Below, piece by piece: positions 36,043 through 44,383 of a DNA stretch of 64,000 bases (positions are counted from its first letter, which is position 1; each line of letters begins with the position of its first letter). The position numbers and the translations under genes are program-made. The stretch is from Leptobacterium_A meishanense. Its GTDB lineage: Bacteria > Bacteroidota > Bacteroidia > Flavobacteriales > Flavobacteriaceae. The DNA is taken from positions 1 through 64,000 of the forward strand of contig NZ_JBBEXE010000002.1 of NCBI RefSeq assembly GCF_037645805.1, in the 5' to 3' direction. The notes below the pieces were generated by a model, which was not told where the DNA came from, did no database searches, and worked only from the letters and a program-made list of their open reading frames with translations.

Positions 36043-36864
36043 GTGCGTATTATAAAAGCTATTTTTGATTTCTATATCCATGCTAGTATTCATGTGGCAA
36101 TAGCGGTCTATGCATTGGTACAATTGACATATATTAATTTAGGTTTTTTTGAAGATGCTACGGTAGGTTATCTAGCTTTTTTCGGAACAATTGTAGTGTA
36201 CAACTTTATTAAGTATGGAAGTAAGGCCAAAAACTATTTTTTTGTTGAGAAAAGTAATGAGAAGATAATACAAGTATTTAGTATACTTTGTGGATGTATA
36301 GGGATGTTCTATGCTCTTGGGCTTTCTTTGAACGCTATGTTCTTGCTTATGTGTTTAGGTATCATTTGTATGTTGTATGCAGTCCCTATCTACATGTTCA
36401 AAAAAAGGTTTCGTGAATTTAACGGAATAAAATTACTCATCGTTGCTTTTGTATGGACGGGCATGACAGTTTTTTTGCCTGTATTGAATACGAAAGTTCA
36501 ATTGGATGGCAATATTATAATTGAAGCGGCACAGCGATTTCTATTTATTATTGTAATTACATTGCCTTTTGAGATCCGTGACCTTCATTTTGATGAACTG
36601 AGCTTGGGAACGATACCACAAAAAATAGGAACAGGGAACACTAAAAAATTAGGGCTATTTTTCTTGATATTGTTTGTACTGTTGGAACTTTTTAAAGTTG
36701 GTTATACCACACTTGGGTGGTATATAATGATCATACTAGCAATAATAACTACTTTATTATTGTTTTTTTCAACAGCAAATCAATCGAAATATTACAGTGG
36801 TTTTTGGGTAGAAAGCTTGCCCATATTATGGTGGGGAATGGTATTTTTGACTACATTGGTTTAA
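36043..36864 (+). CDS. UbiA-superfamily-like membrane protein with degenerate first motif
   Basis: A 273-residue protein with about eight membrane helices. The segment FEIRDLHFDELSLGTIPQKIG (about residues 175-195) resembles the second Asp-rich motif of UbiA prenyltransferases. The first Asp-rich motif (NxxxDxxxD), expected near residue 60, reads NFIKYGSKAK and lacks the aspartates, so prenyl transfer is doubtful. I choose the GTG at 36043, giving MRIIKAIFDFYIHASIH; another GTG at 35989 is possible. It converges on the anti-sigma gene with stop codons sharing TTAA. Confidence 0.6.
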   Translation: MRIIKAIFDFYIHASIHVAIAVYALVQLTYINLGFFEDATVGYLAFFGTIVVYNFIKYGSKAKNYFFVEKSNEKIIQVFSILCGCIGMFYALGLSLNAMFLLMCLGIICMLYAVPIYMFKKRFREFNGIKLLIVAFVWTGMTVFLPVLNTKVQLDGNIIIEAAQRFLFIIVITLPFEIRDLHFDELSLGTIPQKIGTGNTKKLGLFFLILFVLLELFKVGYTTLGWYIMIILAIITTLLLFFSTANQSKYYSGFWVESLPILWWGMVFLTTLV

Positions 36865-37124
36865 TTGCCAAGATTATTCATTTCCCTTTCAAGGGATTCT
36901 TTCATTTCCCTTTTTTGAGAAGTTTCCAGCGTTTTAATATTTGCCTCTTTTATAAGTTTTGACAACTTATTATTATCCATAGAATATTTCATACATGCTT
37001 TACAGTATAAAACGTGGATAATCATTCTGATTTTTTCCCAGAAAGAAGCCTCATGATACTGCTTTCTATCACATACATGATTAGCCTCTTCGCATGTTAA
37101 GAATATTTTTTTCCGCAAACTCAT
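36861..37124 (-). CDS. Zinc-type anti-sigma factor (ZAS-like)
   Basis: An 87-residue soluble protein with an HxxxCxxC motif (H37, C41, C44) as in zinc-binding anti-sigma factors. Additional Cys11, His16 and Cys18 are near the N-terminus. There is no membrane segment. It begins directly after the stop codon of the sigma-factor gene (zero spacing), supporting a cognate pair. The C-terminal half is a Lys/Glu-rich helix. Confidence 0.72.
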   Translation of the reverse strand: MSLRKKIFLTCEEANHVCDRKQYHEASFWEKIRMIIHVLYCKACMKYSMDNNKLSKLIKEANIKTLETSQKREMKESLEREMNNLGN

Positions 37125-37679
37125 TTAAAACCAATTTTGTTCTAAGCAGGAAACCAATGAGGTTCTTGCTCTGTGAATGATTACCCATAGATTAGACGGT
37201 GTGATGCCTATTTCATTACAAATATCTTCAGTATCAATCCCTTCGATTGTTTTCATTTTGAAAACACGTGCTTGTTTTTCAGGCAATTTGCCTAAACAAT
37301 TTTCTATGGCAAGCCTCAATTCTTCATTTTGAATAGTATCTTCTGCATTCATTTCAAAAGAATCGGCCACTTGTTCTTCAAACCAGTTTCCTTCTGAATC
37401 AGGATCAGAGTTGTAATCAATCAATACTTCTGCTTTTCCTTTTTTAGAATTTATTTTCCGATAATGGTCAATTATTTTTCGCTTCAAAATGGATATAAGC
37501 CATGTACGTTCGGATGCATCACCCTTATAGTTTTTGGAAGCTTTTAAAGCGGCCAGAAAAGTATCTTGGACAATGTCTTGAGCTATTTCATTATTGCTGA
37601 CCCGGGCAATGGTATAATTGTACAAATAGTCTGCATATTTGTCTATCCATTGATTAGGGTTGAGGGTGCTTACCGACAT
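37125..37679 (-). CDS. ECF-type sigma-70 family RNA polymerase sigma factor
   Basis: A 184-residue sigma factor with region 2 at about 12-80 (IAQDIVQDTFLAALKASKNY and ERTWLISILKRKIIDHYRK) and region 4 at about 125-180 (LPEKQARVFKMKTIEGIDTEDICNEIGI followed by the recognition helix SNLWVIIHRAR). An insertion of about 30 acidic residues separates the two regions. It is followed immediately by an anti-sigma factor. Targets are unknown. Confidence 0.92.
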   Translation of the reverse strand: MSVSTLNPNQWIDKYADYLYNYTIARVSNNEIAQDIVQDTFLAALKASKNYKGDASERTWLISILKRKIIDHYRKINSKKGKAEVLIDYNSDPDSEGNWFEEQVADSFEMNAEDTIQNEELRLAIENCLGKLPEKQARVFKMKTIEGIDTEDICNEIGITPSNLWVIIHRARTSLVSCLEQNWF

Positions 37680-37698
37680 ATGATCACTTTTGCCTTAT

Positions 37699-37706
37699 CA
37701 AAAATA
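37699..37706 (-). promoter_or_regulatory. Promoter -7 element of the sigma/anti-sigma pair
   Basis: On the minus strand TATTTTTG matches TAnnTTTG and ends 19 nt before the sigma-factor ATG. This is a housekeeping-type element rather than an obvious ECF autoregulatory site. Confidence 0.45.
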
Positions 37707-37769
37707 AGAGAAAAATAGATTAAATAAGAATAATGGGGCGGCTAATTAATTTTTTTATAATTTTAATGC

Positions 37770-38156
37770 ATGATGAGAAAAATTTATATTGTTTTTGCAA
37801 CACTAATTGTTTTTAGTTGCAATTCGACAGAAGAAAAAAACATAACTGTTTTGGATACAGCATCGTATTCGGAAGCTATTGAAAAAGGAAAAACAACATT
37901 AATTGATGTTCGTACTCCCGAAGAATATGCCGAAGGCCATTTGGAAAATGCGGTAAATGTTAACTATCTATCAGATGATTTTGCTGAAAAGATAAGTGAC
38001 TATAAAAAGCGCAAACCCATATATATCTATTGCAGGTCGGGGAACAGGAGCGGAAAAGCTGCATTGGTGATGGATTCCCTTGGTTTTAAGAAAATCCTGG
38101 ATTTAGAAGGTGGTGTTTTAGGATGGCAGGCAGCAGGAAAACCATTGGTTAAATAA
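37770..38156 (+). CDS. Rhodanese-domain lipoprotein
   Basis: A 128-residue protein with a lipobox VFSC (Cys17) and a single rhodanese domain (about 30-126). The persulfide-forming Cys88 is in YIYCRSGNRSGK, and the preceding DVRTPEEYAEGHLENAVNV is typical. It probably sits in the periplasm on a membrane and handles sulfane sulfur; the substrate is unknown. Confidence 0.88.
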   Translation: MMRKIYIVFATLIVFSCNSTEEKNITVLDTASYSEAIEKGKTTLIDVRTPEEYAEGHLENAVNVNYLSDDFAEKISDYKKRKPIYIYCRSGNRSGKAALVMDSLGFKKILDLEGGVLGWQAAGKPLVK

Positions 38157-38158
38157 AA

Positions 38159-40192
38159 CTAGTTTAGGAGCCCTGCTCTTTTTAATAAAGCATCCGGTTG
38201 CGGTTTTTTACCTCTAAAGCGTATGTACAAATCCATTGGGTTCTCCGTTCCGCCTTTCGAAAGTATGTGCTTTTTAAAGCTATCAGCTACTTTTTTATTG
38301 AATATACCTTTTTCCTTGAATAGTTCAAAAGCATCTGCATCTAATACTTCTGCCCATTTGTAGCTGTAATACCCCGCTGAATATCCTCCTTGAAAAATAT
38401 GCGAAAAGGCAGTGCTCATGCATGTCTCTGGAGTTTCAGGATATAGGTTGGTTTTTTCAAATGCTTTTTGTTCATGTTTTTTTACATCGGTTATAGCTGT
38501 AGGATCATTTCCGTGCCAACTCATGTCCAACATTCCAAAACTTAACTGACGCAATGTTTGTATTCCTTGCATGAAGGCAGCCGATTTTTTTATGCTTTCA
38601 ATGTATTCCATGGGAATAACTTCTCCAGTTTCATAGTGCTTTGCAAAGAAGTCCAATGCTTCTTTTTCATAGCACCAGTTTTCCAGTATCTGGCTAGGGA
38701 GTTCTACAAAATCCCAGTAAACACTCGTTCCACTAAGGCTAGGATAAGTGGTGTTTGCCAACATGCCATGAAGGGCATGCCCGAATTCATGGAAAAGCGT
38801 GGTTACCTCATTAAAAGTTAATAGAGAAGGCTTGGTTTTTGTAGGTTTTGTAAAATTGCAGACAATGGAAATATGTGGACGTTCATTTGCCCCATCTTTT
38901 TTATATTGTGACTTATAGGAAGTCATCCATGCACCGTTACGTTTCCCTGCCCTTGGATGAAAATCAGCATAAAAAATAGCTGTAAAATTGCCTTGGTCAT
39001 CTTTTACTACATATGTTTTTACATCAGGATGATAGGTATCTATGTCAAAAACTTCTTCAAAATGAAGCCCATATAGTTTCTTTGCAATTAAAAATACGCC
39101 ATTGATCACATTCTCTAATTTAAAATAGGGTTTCAGTTTTTCATCATCTAGATTAAGTAGCTTTTGTTTGAGTTTTTCTGTATAGTACGCCCCATCCCAC
39201 TTTTGAAATTTTTCGACGCCATCTGTTTCTCTAGCAAAATCCTGAAGTTGTTTAAACTCTCTTTTAGCAGCAGGTTTTGCTTTTTCAAGAAGGTCATTTA
39301 GAAATTCTGTAACCTTTTCAGGAGTTACTGCCATCCGTTCTTCTAGGATAAAATGTGCATGTGTTGAATAGCCTAAAAGTTGTGCTCTTTGGTGTCTTAA
39401 TTTAGTTATTTGCAGGACTATTTTTTGATTATCGAGCGCATCATTATGAAATCCTTTGCTGCCAAATGCGAGCGCCATTTTTTTTCGGAGTTTCCGGTTT
39501 TTGGCATAGGTCATAAAAGGAATATAACTAGGGTAATTTAGTGTAAATACCCACCCTGTTTTATTTTTACTTTCGGCAAGGTTTTTTGCTGCTTCAACAG
39601 CTCCTTCTGGAAGCCCTTTTAAATCAGCTTCATTAGTGATATGAAGTTCAAACTTATTGGTTTCTGCCAACACATGTTCACCAAATTTAAGACTGAGTTG
39701 AGCAAGCTCTTTGTCAATAGTCCTTAATTGTTTTTTTTTGTCATCCGAAAGGTTGGCGCCGTTCCTTGAAAAACTCTTATACTTTCGTTCTAACAGCATG
39801 CTTTGTTCCTTGGTCAAATTGAGTTTTTCTCTTTCTTCATATACAGTTTTCACTTTTGCAAACAGTACTTTATTTAGACGGATGTCATTTCCAAATTCAG
39901 TTAATAATGGTGATATTTCTTGGGCAATATTTTGAATAGTTTCATTTGTTTCTGCACTGTTCAGGTTGAAAAAAATGTTAGTGATCCTGTCTAGTTGCTC
40001 TCCTGAATATTCCAATGCTTCAATGGTGTTTTTAAAGCTTGGTGCATCCGGATTTGAAGTAATTACATCTATTACTGCTTTTGTTTTTTCAATTTCTTTT
40101 TTGATTGCAGGAAGAAAGTCTTCTTCTTTTATCTTGGAAAAGGGAGCAGTATTGTATGATGTTGTAAAGGCTTTATTTAGAACAGAGTTCAT
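38159..40192 (-). CDS. M3-family zinc oligopeptidase (Dcp/oligopeptidase A type)
   Basis: A 677-residue thimet-like peptidase that cleaves short peptides in the cytoplasm. The zinc motif HEFGH (H468, E469, H472) is in TLFHEFGHALHGML, with the downstream third-ligand Glu in VELPSQILENW. The C-terminal FSHIFQGGYSAGYYSYKWAEVLDADAF is characteristic of the family. No signal peptide is seen, arguing for a cytoplasmic rather than periplasmic enzyme. Confidence 0.93.
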   Translation of the reverse strand: MNSVLNKAFTTSYNTAPFSKIKEEDFLPAIKKEIEKTKAVIDVITSNPDAPSFKNTIEALEYSGEQLDRITNIFFNLNSAETNETIQNIAQEISPLLTEFGNDIRLNKVLFAKVKTVYEEREKLNLTKEQSMLLERKYKSFSRNGANLSDDKKKQLRTIDKELAQLSLKFGEHVLAETNKFELHITNEADLKGLPEGAVEAAKNLAESKNKTGWVFTLNYPSYIPFMTYAKNRKLRKKMALAFGSKGFHNDALDNQKIVLQITKLRHQRAQLLGYSTHAHFILEERMAVTPEKVTEFLNDLLEKAKPAAKREFKQLQDFARETDGVEKFQKWDGAYYTEKLKQKLLNLDDEKLKPYFKLENVINGVFLIAKKLYGLHFEEVFDIDTYHPDVKTYVVKDDQGNFTAIFYADFHPRAGKRNGAWMTSYKSQYKKDGANERPHISIVCNFTKPTKTKPSLLTFNEVTTLFHEFGHALHGMLANTTYPSLSGTSVYWDFVELPSQILENWCYEKEALDFFAKHYETGEVIPMEYIESIKKSAAFMQGIQTLRQLSFGMLDMSWHGNDPTAITDVKKHEQKAFEKTNLYPETPETCMSTAFSHIFQGGYSAGYYSYKWAEVLDADAFELFKEKGIFNKKVADSFKKHILSKGGTENPMDLYIRFRGKKPQPDALLKRAGLLN

Positions 40193-40328
40193 TTAAATGT
40201 TTTTTTTGATTAAAATATGTGTAAGATGATTTATTCGTAGATAAAATAAGCAACATTATTTTATGGCTGAAAAAACACAAAGGTTTTTGGTTAATAGTGT
40301 AAAAAGCTTCAAGGTATTTCTTAAAGTT

Positions 40329-40814
40329 TTATTTTTTAAGGTTATTGGAATTATCAATTACTTTTTGCTTCAGGTTTTCTTTGTATTGAAGCACTTTGTC
40401 CAATATTTTTTTGTTGCTACTTCCTATGATTTGTGCAGCTAATATTCCGGCATTTTTAGCACCATTTAATGCTACGGTAGCTACCGGAACGCCTCCCGGC
40501 ATTTGTAGAATAGAAAGCACAGAATCCCAGCCATCTATTGAGTTGCTGCTTTTTACGGGAACCCCGATGACCGGAAGCGGCGACAATGAGGCCACCATAC
40601 CCGGTAAATGGGCTGCCCCACCAGCACCTGCAATAATAACAGAAATCCCTTGATTATGGGCATTTTTTCCAAATTCAAACATTTTTTCGGGCGTTCTATG
40701 CGCAGATACAATATCGGTTATTACCTCAATGTCAAATGTTTTTAATATATCAATAGCTTCTTGCATGACGGGAAGGTCACTGGTGCTCCCCATAATTATG
40801 GCTACTTTGCTCAT
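40329..40814 (-). CDS. purE: N5-carboxyaminoimidazole ribonucleotide mutase
   Basis: A 161-residue class I PurE that rearranges N5-CAIR to CAIR in purine synthesis. Motifs are MGSTSDLPVM at the N-terminus, SAHRTPEKM (active-site His) and AGGAAHLPGM. It begins 5 nt after purK, so the two are one operon. Confidence 0.96.
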   Translation of the reverse strand: MSKVAIIMGSTSDLPVMQEAIDILKTFDIEVITDIVSAHRTPEKMFEFGKNAHNQGISVIIAGAGGAAHLPGMVASLSPLPVIGVPVKSSNSIDGWDSVLSILQMPGGVPVATVALNGAKNAGILAAQIIGSSNKKILDKVLQYKENLKQKVIDNSNNLKK

Positions 40815-40819
40815 TTTTA

Positions 40820-41974
40820 CTAATTGCTTATTACGTTTATGGTCTTTTTTACTTGTTCTGCTATTTTTCGCGCTTCGTTTAATTGTTCATTGACAATAGT
40901 TACATGTCCCATTTTCCGAAAAGGGCGGGTTTGTTTTTTTCCATAAATATGAGGTGTAACACCTTCCATAGCCATTATTTTTTCTACGTGTTGGTAGATT
41001 ACAGGGCCGGTATGGCCTTCACTACCTACTAAATTGACCATGACAGCACCAAGTTTACTAGCCGTTTTGCCCAGAGGCAGGTTTAAAATGGCTCTTAGGT
41101 GTTGCTCAAACTGATTGGTGTAACTAGCTTCAATACTATAGTGGCCGCTATTGTGTGGTCTGGGGGCTACTTCATTTACTAAAATGCCATCGTCGATGGT
41201 CTGAAACATTTCTACAGCCAATAAGCCTACATGTTTCAAAGCATTGGATACTTTTAAGGCAATTAATTGTGCTTTTTCTGCAACTTGCTTATCAATCCTA
41301 GCAGGGCAAATCACATATTCCACTTGATTGGCCTCTGGGTGAAATTCCATTTCCACTACAGGATATACCGCAATGGCACCATCAACATTCCGGGCGACTG
41401 TAACGGCCAGCTCATTTTTAAAAGGAATTAAATCTTCTGTAATACATGAAACATTTGGGAGTTCTTCCAAATCAGAATAAGTTTTAACAACTTTTACACC
41501 TTGACCGTCATACCCAAAGCGGGTACTTTTCCAAATAAAAGGAAAATGGAGTGATTCATTTTTTATAGCGGCTTCTATCTCATGTGTGTATGCAAATCGT
41601 AAAAACGGTGCAGTGGGTATGGAATGGTCGACATAGAAAAGTTTTTGTTTCCCTTTATCTTGGATAATCTCCAATGTCTTAGAAGATGGATAGACTTTTA
41701 TTCCTTCACTCTCTAGCTTTTTTAAAGCATCAACATTTACATGTTCTATTTCTATGGTGAGTACATTGACTTTTTTTCCAAAACGGTAGACAGTATCAAA
41801 ATCCATTAAATCACCTTTGTGGAATTCATCACAGGCAATTTTGCAAGGAGAATCATTGTTTGGGTCAAGCACTAAAGTATAGATGTCATACTTTCGGGTT
41901 TCGTACAACAACATTTTTCCGAGCTGTCCGCCACCTATAATCCCCAGTTTAAAATCGGATGAGAAGTAGTTCAT
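40820..41974 (-). CDS. purK: N5-carboxyaminoimidazole ribonucleotide synthase
   Basis: A 384-residue ATP-grasp enzyme making N5-CAIR from AIR, bicarbonate and ATP, the substrate of PurE. The nucleotide fold starts with LGIIGGGQLGKML. The ATP-grasp part has WKSTRFGYDGQGV (about 150) and the Mg-binding EVAPRPHNSGHY. I start at 41974, MNYFSSDFKLG, the usual beginning in this family; in-frame ATGs up to 15 nt earlier are possible. Confidence 0.95.
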   Translation of the reverse strand: MNYFSSDFKLGIIGGGQLGKMLLYETRKYDIYTLVLDPNNDSPCKIACDEFHKGDLMDFDTVYRFGKKVNVLTIEIEHVNVDALKKLESEGIKVYPSSKTLEIIQDKGKQKLFYVDHSIPTAPFLRFAYTHEIEAAIKNESLHFPFIWKSTRFGYDGQGVKVVKTYSDLEELPNVSCITEDLIPFKNELAVTVARNVDGAIAVYPVVEMEFHPEANQVEYVICPARIDKQVAEKAQLIALKVSNALKHVGLLAVEMFQTIDDGILVNEVAPRPHNSGHYSIEASYTNQFEQHLRAILNLPLGKTASKLGAVMVNLVGSEGHTGPVIYQHVEKIMAMEGVTPHIYGKKQTRPFRKMGHVTIVNEQLNEARKIAEQVKKTINVISN

Positions 41975-41988
41975 ATCCATCATTTGCA

Positions 41989-41996
41989 CAAAAATA
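41989..41996 (-). promoter_or_regulatory. Promoter -7 element of purK-purE
   Basis: On the minus strand TATTTTTG ends 14 nt before the purK start at 41974. The divergent hpt-adk promoter lies about 55 nt away. Confidence 0.5.
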
Positions 41997-42048
41997 CATT
42001 TAAATCTTAAATGAATCTATGTAAATCAAAAATCAAAAATCAAAATGT

Positions 42049-42056
42049 TATCTTTG
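42049..42056 (+). promoter_or_regulatory. Promoter -7 element of the hpt-adk gene
   Basis: TATCTTTG matches TAnnTTTG. It lies downstream of the ATG at 42045 but 24 nt before the TTG at 42081, which supports the TTG as the true start of the fusion protein. Confidence 0.55.
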
Positions 42057-42080
42057 CTCTTTCTAAAAAAACACATCCAA

Positions 42081-43187
42081 TTGATTAAGCTCCACGATAA
42101 AGACTTTCAGGCGTTTATTTCAGCAGAGGAAATAGCGGGTGCAGTAAAAAAGGTAGCTGCGCAGGTTGCAGCTGATTTTAAAGATGAAGTGCCGGTATTT
42201 GTTTGTGTATTGAACGGAGCTTTTATGTTTGCTTCTGATTTCATGAAACAATATCCATATTCTTGTGAAATAAGTTTTGTAAAGCTTAGTTCTTATCATG
42301 GACTTTCATCTACAGGAATTGTAAAAACACTCTTGGATGTGCCTAAAACTGTTGAGGGAAGAAGTGTTATTGTGTTAGAAGATATTATAGATACAGGAAA
42401 TACGTTAAAAGAACTTATTCATCTTTTTGCTGATATCAATGTGAAACAGTTTAAGGTAGCAGCTATGTTTTACAAAGAAGATGCTTACAGCGGCGAATAT
42501 AATATAGATTATGTTGGGATAAAAATACCCAATAAATTCATAGTAGGGTATGGATTGGATTATATGGAGCTGGGCAGAAACTTACCGGAAGTATACCAAT
42601 TAAAAGAAAAAAATATGATAAACTTAGTACTCTTCGGAAAACCGGGAGCAGGAAAAGGTACGCAAGCAGCTTTTTTGAAAAAAGAATACAATTTGGTTCA
42701 TATTTCCACCGGAGATGTGTTTAGGCGAAACATTAAAGGAGACACAACACTTGGAAAACTTGCAAAATCATATATGGATAAGGGTGACTTGGTGCCGGAT
42801 GAAGTGACCATTGATATGCTAAAAGCAGAAGTGGAAGTAAATGTAGATGCCAATGGGTTTATTTTTGACGGTTTTCCTAGGACTATTGCCCAAGCAAAAG
42901 CACTAGACACTTTGCTAATAAACAAAGGAATGAAGGTAAGTGCCACGATAGCATTAGAAGCAGATGAGGAAGTATTAACGGATCGATTATTAGAAAGAGG
43001 GAAGGTAAGTGGCCGGAGCGATGATCAGGATGAAGAAAAAATCAGGAACCGCTTTGAAGAATACAATCAAAAAACAGCGGCTTTAATAGATTACTACAAA
43101 GATCAATCTAAATTTCATAGTGTAAATGGTATAGGTTCTGTAGACGAAATCACATTACGCTTGAAAAAGATTATCGATGAGTTATAG
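42081..43187 (+). CDS. adk: Fused hypoxanthine phosphoribosyltransferase-adenylate kinase
   Basis: A 368-residue fusion. Residues 1-178 are a purine phosphoribosyltransferase: VFVCVLNGAFMFASD, and the PRPP loop VIVLEDIIDTGNTL. It salvages hypoxanthine/guanine. Residues 179-368 are adenylate kinase: P-loop GKPGAGKGT, STGDVFR, FDGFPRT, and a short lid RGKVSGRSDDQDE, interconverting ATP, AMP and ADP. I choose the TTG at 42081 (giving MIKLHDKDF, the usual HPRT beginning) over the ATG at 42045, which lies upstream of the -7 element. The ATG at 42615, exactly where a free adenylate kinase would begin, is in frame and might allow separate production of the kinase. Confidence 0.85.
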   Translation: MIKLHDKDFQAFISAEEIAGAVKKVAAQVAADFKDEVPVFVCVLNGAFMFASDFMKQYPYSCEISFVKLSSYHGLSSTGIVKTLLDVPKTVEGRSVIVLEDIIDTGNTLKELIHLFADINVKQFKVAAMFYKEDAYSGEYNIDYVGIKIPNKFIVGYGLDYMELGRNLPEVYQLKEKNMINLVLFGKPGAGKGTQAAFLKKEYNLVHISTGDVFRRNIKGDTTLGKLAKSYMDKGDLVPDEVTIDMLKAEVEVNVDANGFIFDGFPRTIAQAKALDTLLINKGMKVSATIALEADEEVLTDRLLERGKVSGRSDDQDEEKIRNRFEEYNQKTAALIDYYKDQSKFHSVNGIGSVDEITLRLKKIIDEL

Positions 43188-43212
43188 TATCCCTAGTATT
43201 TAATATATAACA

Positions 43213-44214
43213 ATGACCGAAGGGAATTTTGCAGATTATGTGAAGATTCACGTAGCTTCCGGAAATGGTGGTAAAGGTTCTGTACATTTACATCGGGAAA
43301 AATACGTGACAAAAGGAGGTCCTGATGGTGGCGATGGTGGGCGTGGAGGCCATGTTATCATACAAGGAAATAAAAATTTATGGACGTTATACCATTTTAA
43401 ATTTAAGCAGCATTTTAAGGCCGGGCATGGAGAACATGGTAGTAAAAACCGGAGTACAGGGGCTAACGGAGAAGACAGTTACATAGAAGTTCCTCTGGGG
43501 ACGGTAGTTAGAGATACTGATACAAATGCAGTTCTATTTGAAATTACCGAAGACAAGCAAGAAAAAATTGTAGCTAAAGGAGGTATGGGCGGCTTGGGCA
43601 ATTGGCATTTTAAAAGCCCTACCAATCAAACGCCCCGTTATGCACAACCTGGAACCCCTGGCGAAGAAAAAAAGATTACCCTTGAACTGAAAGTACTGGC
43701 TGATGTAGGGCTAGTAGGCTTTCCTAATGCCGGAAAATCTACCTTATTATCTGTGATGACTTCTGCAAAACCTAAAATTGCTGATTATGAATTTACAACC
43801 TTAAAGCCAAATTTAGGGATTGTTCAACACAGGGACTTTCAAACATTTGTAATGGCCGATATCCCTGGCATTATAGAAGGAGCGGCAGAGGGGAAGGGTC
43901 TTGGACATTATTTTTTGAGACATATAGAACGCAATGCCGTATTGCTATTTGTTATTCCTGCAGATAGTCGAGATATTGCTAAGGAATATACTGTTTTATT
44001 GGATGAATTAAAACGATACAATCCGCAGTTATTAGACAAACAACGCATGATTGTCATTTCCAAAAGCGATTTGCTGGATGATGAACTGAAGGCCGAAATG
44101 AAAACAGAGTTGGATAAAGAATTTAAAACAATTTCCTATCTTTTTATTTCTTCTGTGGCACAGCAGGGAATACAAGGACTAAAAGATGCTCTTTGGGCTT
44201 TATTAAATGAATAA
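43213..44214 (+). CDS. obgE: Obg-family GTPase
   Basis: A 333-residue GTPase linked to late 50S ribosome assembly. The N-terminal Obg fold is Gly-rich (KGGPDGGDGGRGGHV, GHGEHGSKNRSTGANGED; about 1-158). The G domain has GFPNAGKST, the switch region TTLKPNLG, DIPGIIEGAAEGKGLG and the SKSD specificity motif. It lacks the C-terminal OCT domain of some homologues. It follows the hpt-adk gene by 25 nt. Confidence 0.95.
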   Translation: MTEGNFADYVKIHVASGNGGKGSVHLHREKYVTKGGPDGGDGGRGGHVIIQGNKNLWTLYHFKFKQHFKAGHGEHGSKNRSTGANGEDSYIEVPLGTVVRDTDTNAVLFEITEDKQEKIVAKGGMGGLGNWHFKSPTNQTPRYAQPGTPGEEKKITLELKVLADVGLVGFPNAGKSTLLSVMTSAKPKIADYEFTTLKPNLGIVQHRDFQTFVMADIPGIIEGAAEGKGLGHYFLRHIERNAVLLFVIPADSRDIAKEYTVLLDELKRYNPQLLDKQRMIVISKSDLLDDELKAEMKTELDKEFKTISYLFISSVAQQGIQGLKDALWALLNE

Positions 44215-44383
44215 GAGTAAAAATTTATAGGGGATTAGTTCAGCAAGTTAATTATCCCAAATAATAATAAAAATAGCCCTTTCTTCAAAAAAATCAACAG
44301 GAAAAATCATAATATTTCGTAGTTTAGTTTATATGGTGATATAATATATGAAAGCCATTCTGTATAACCCAAATTAATATGTA

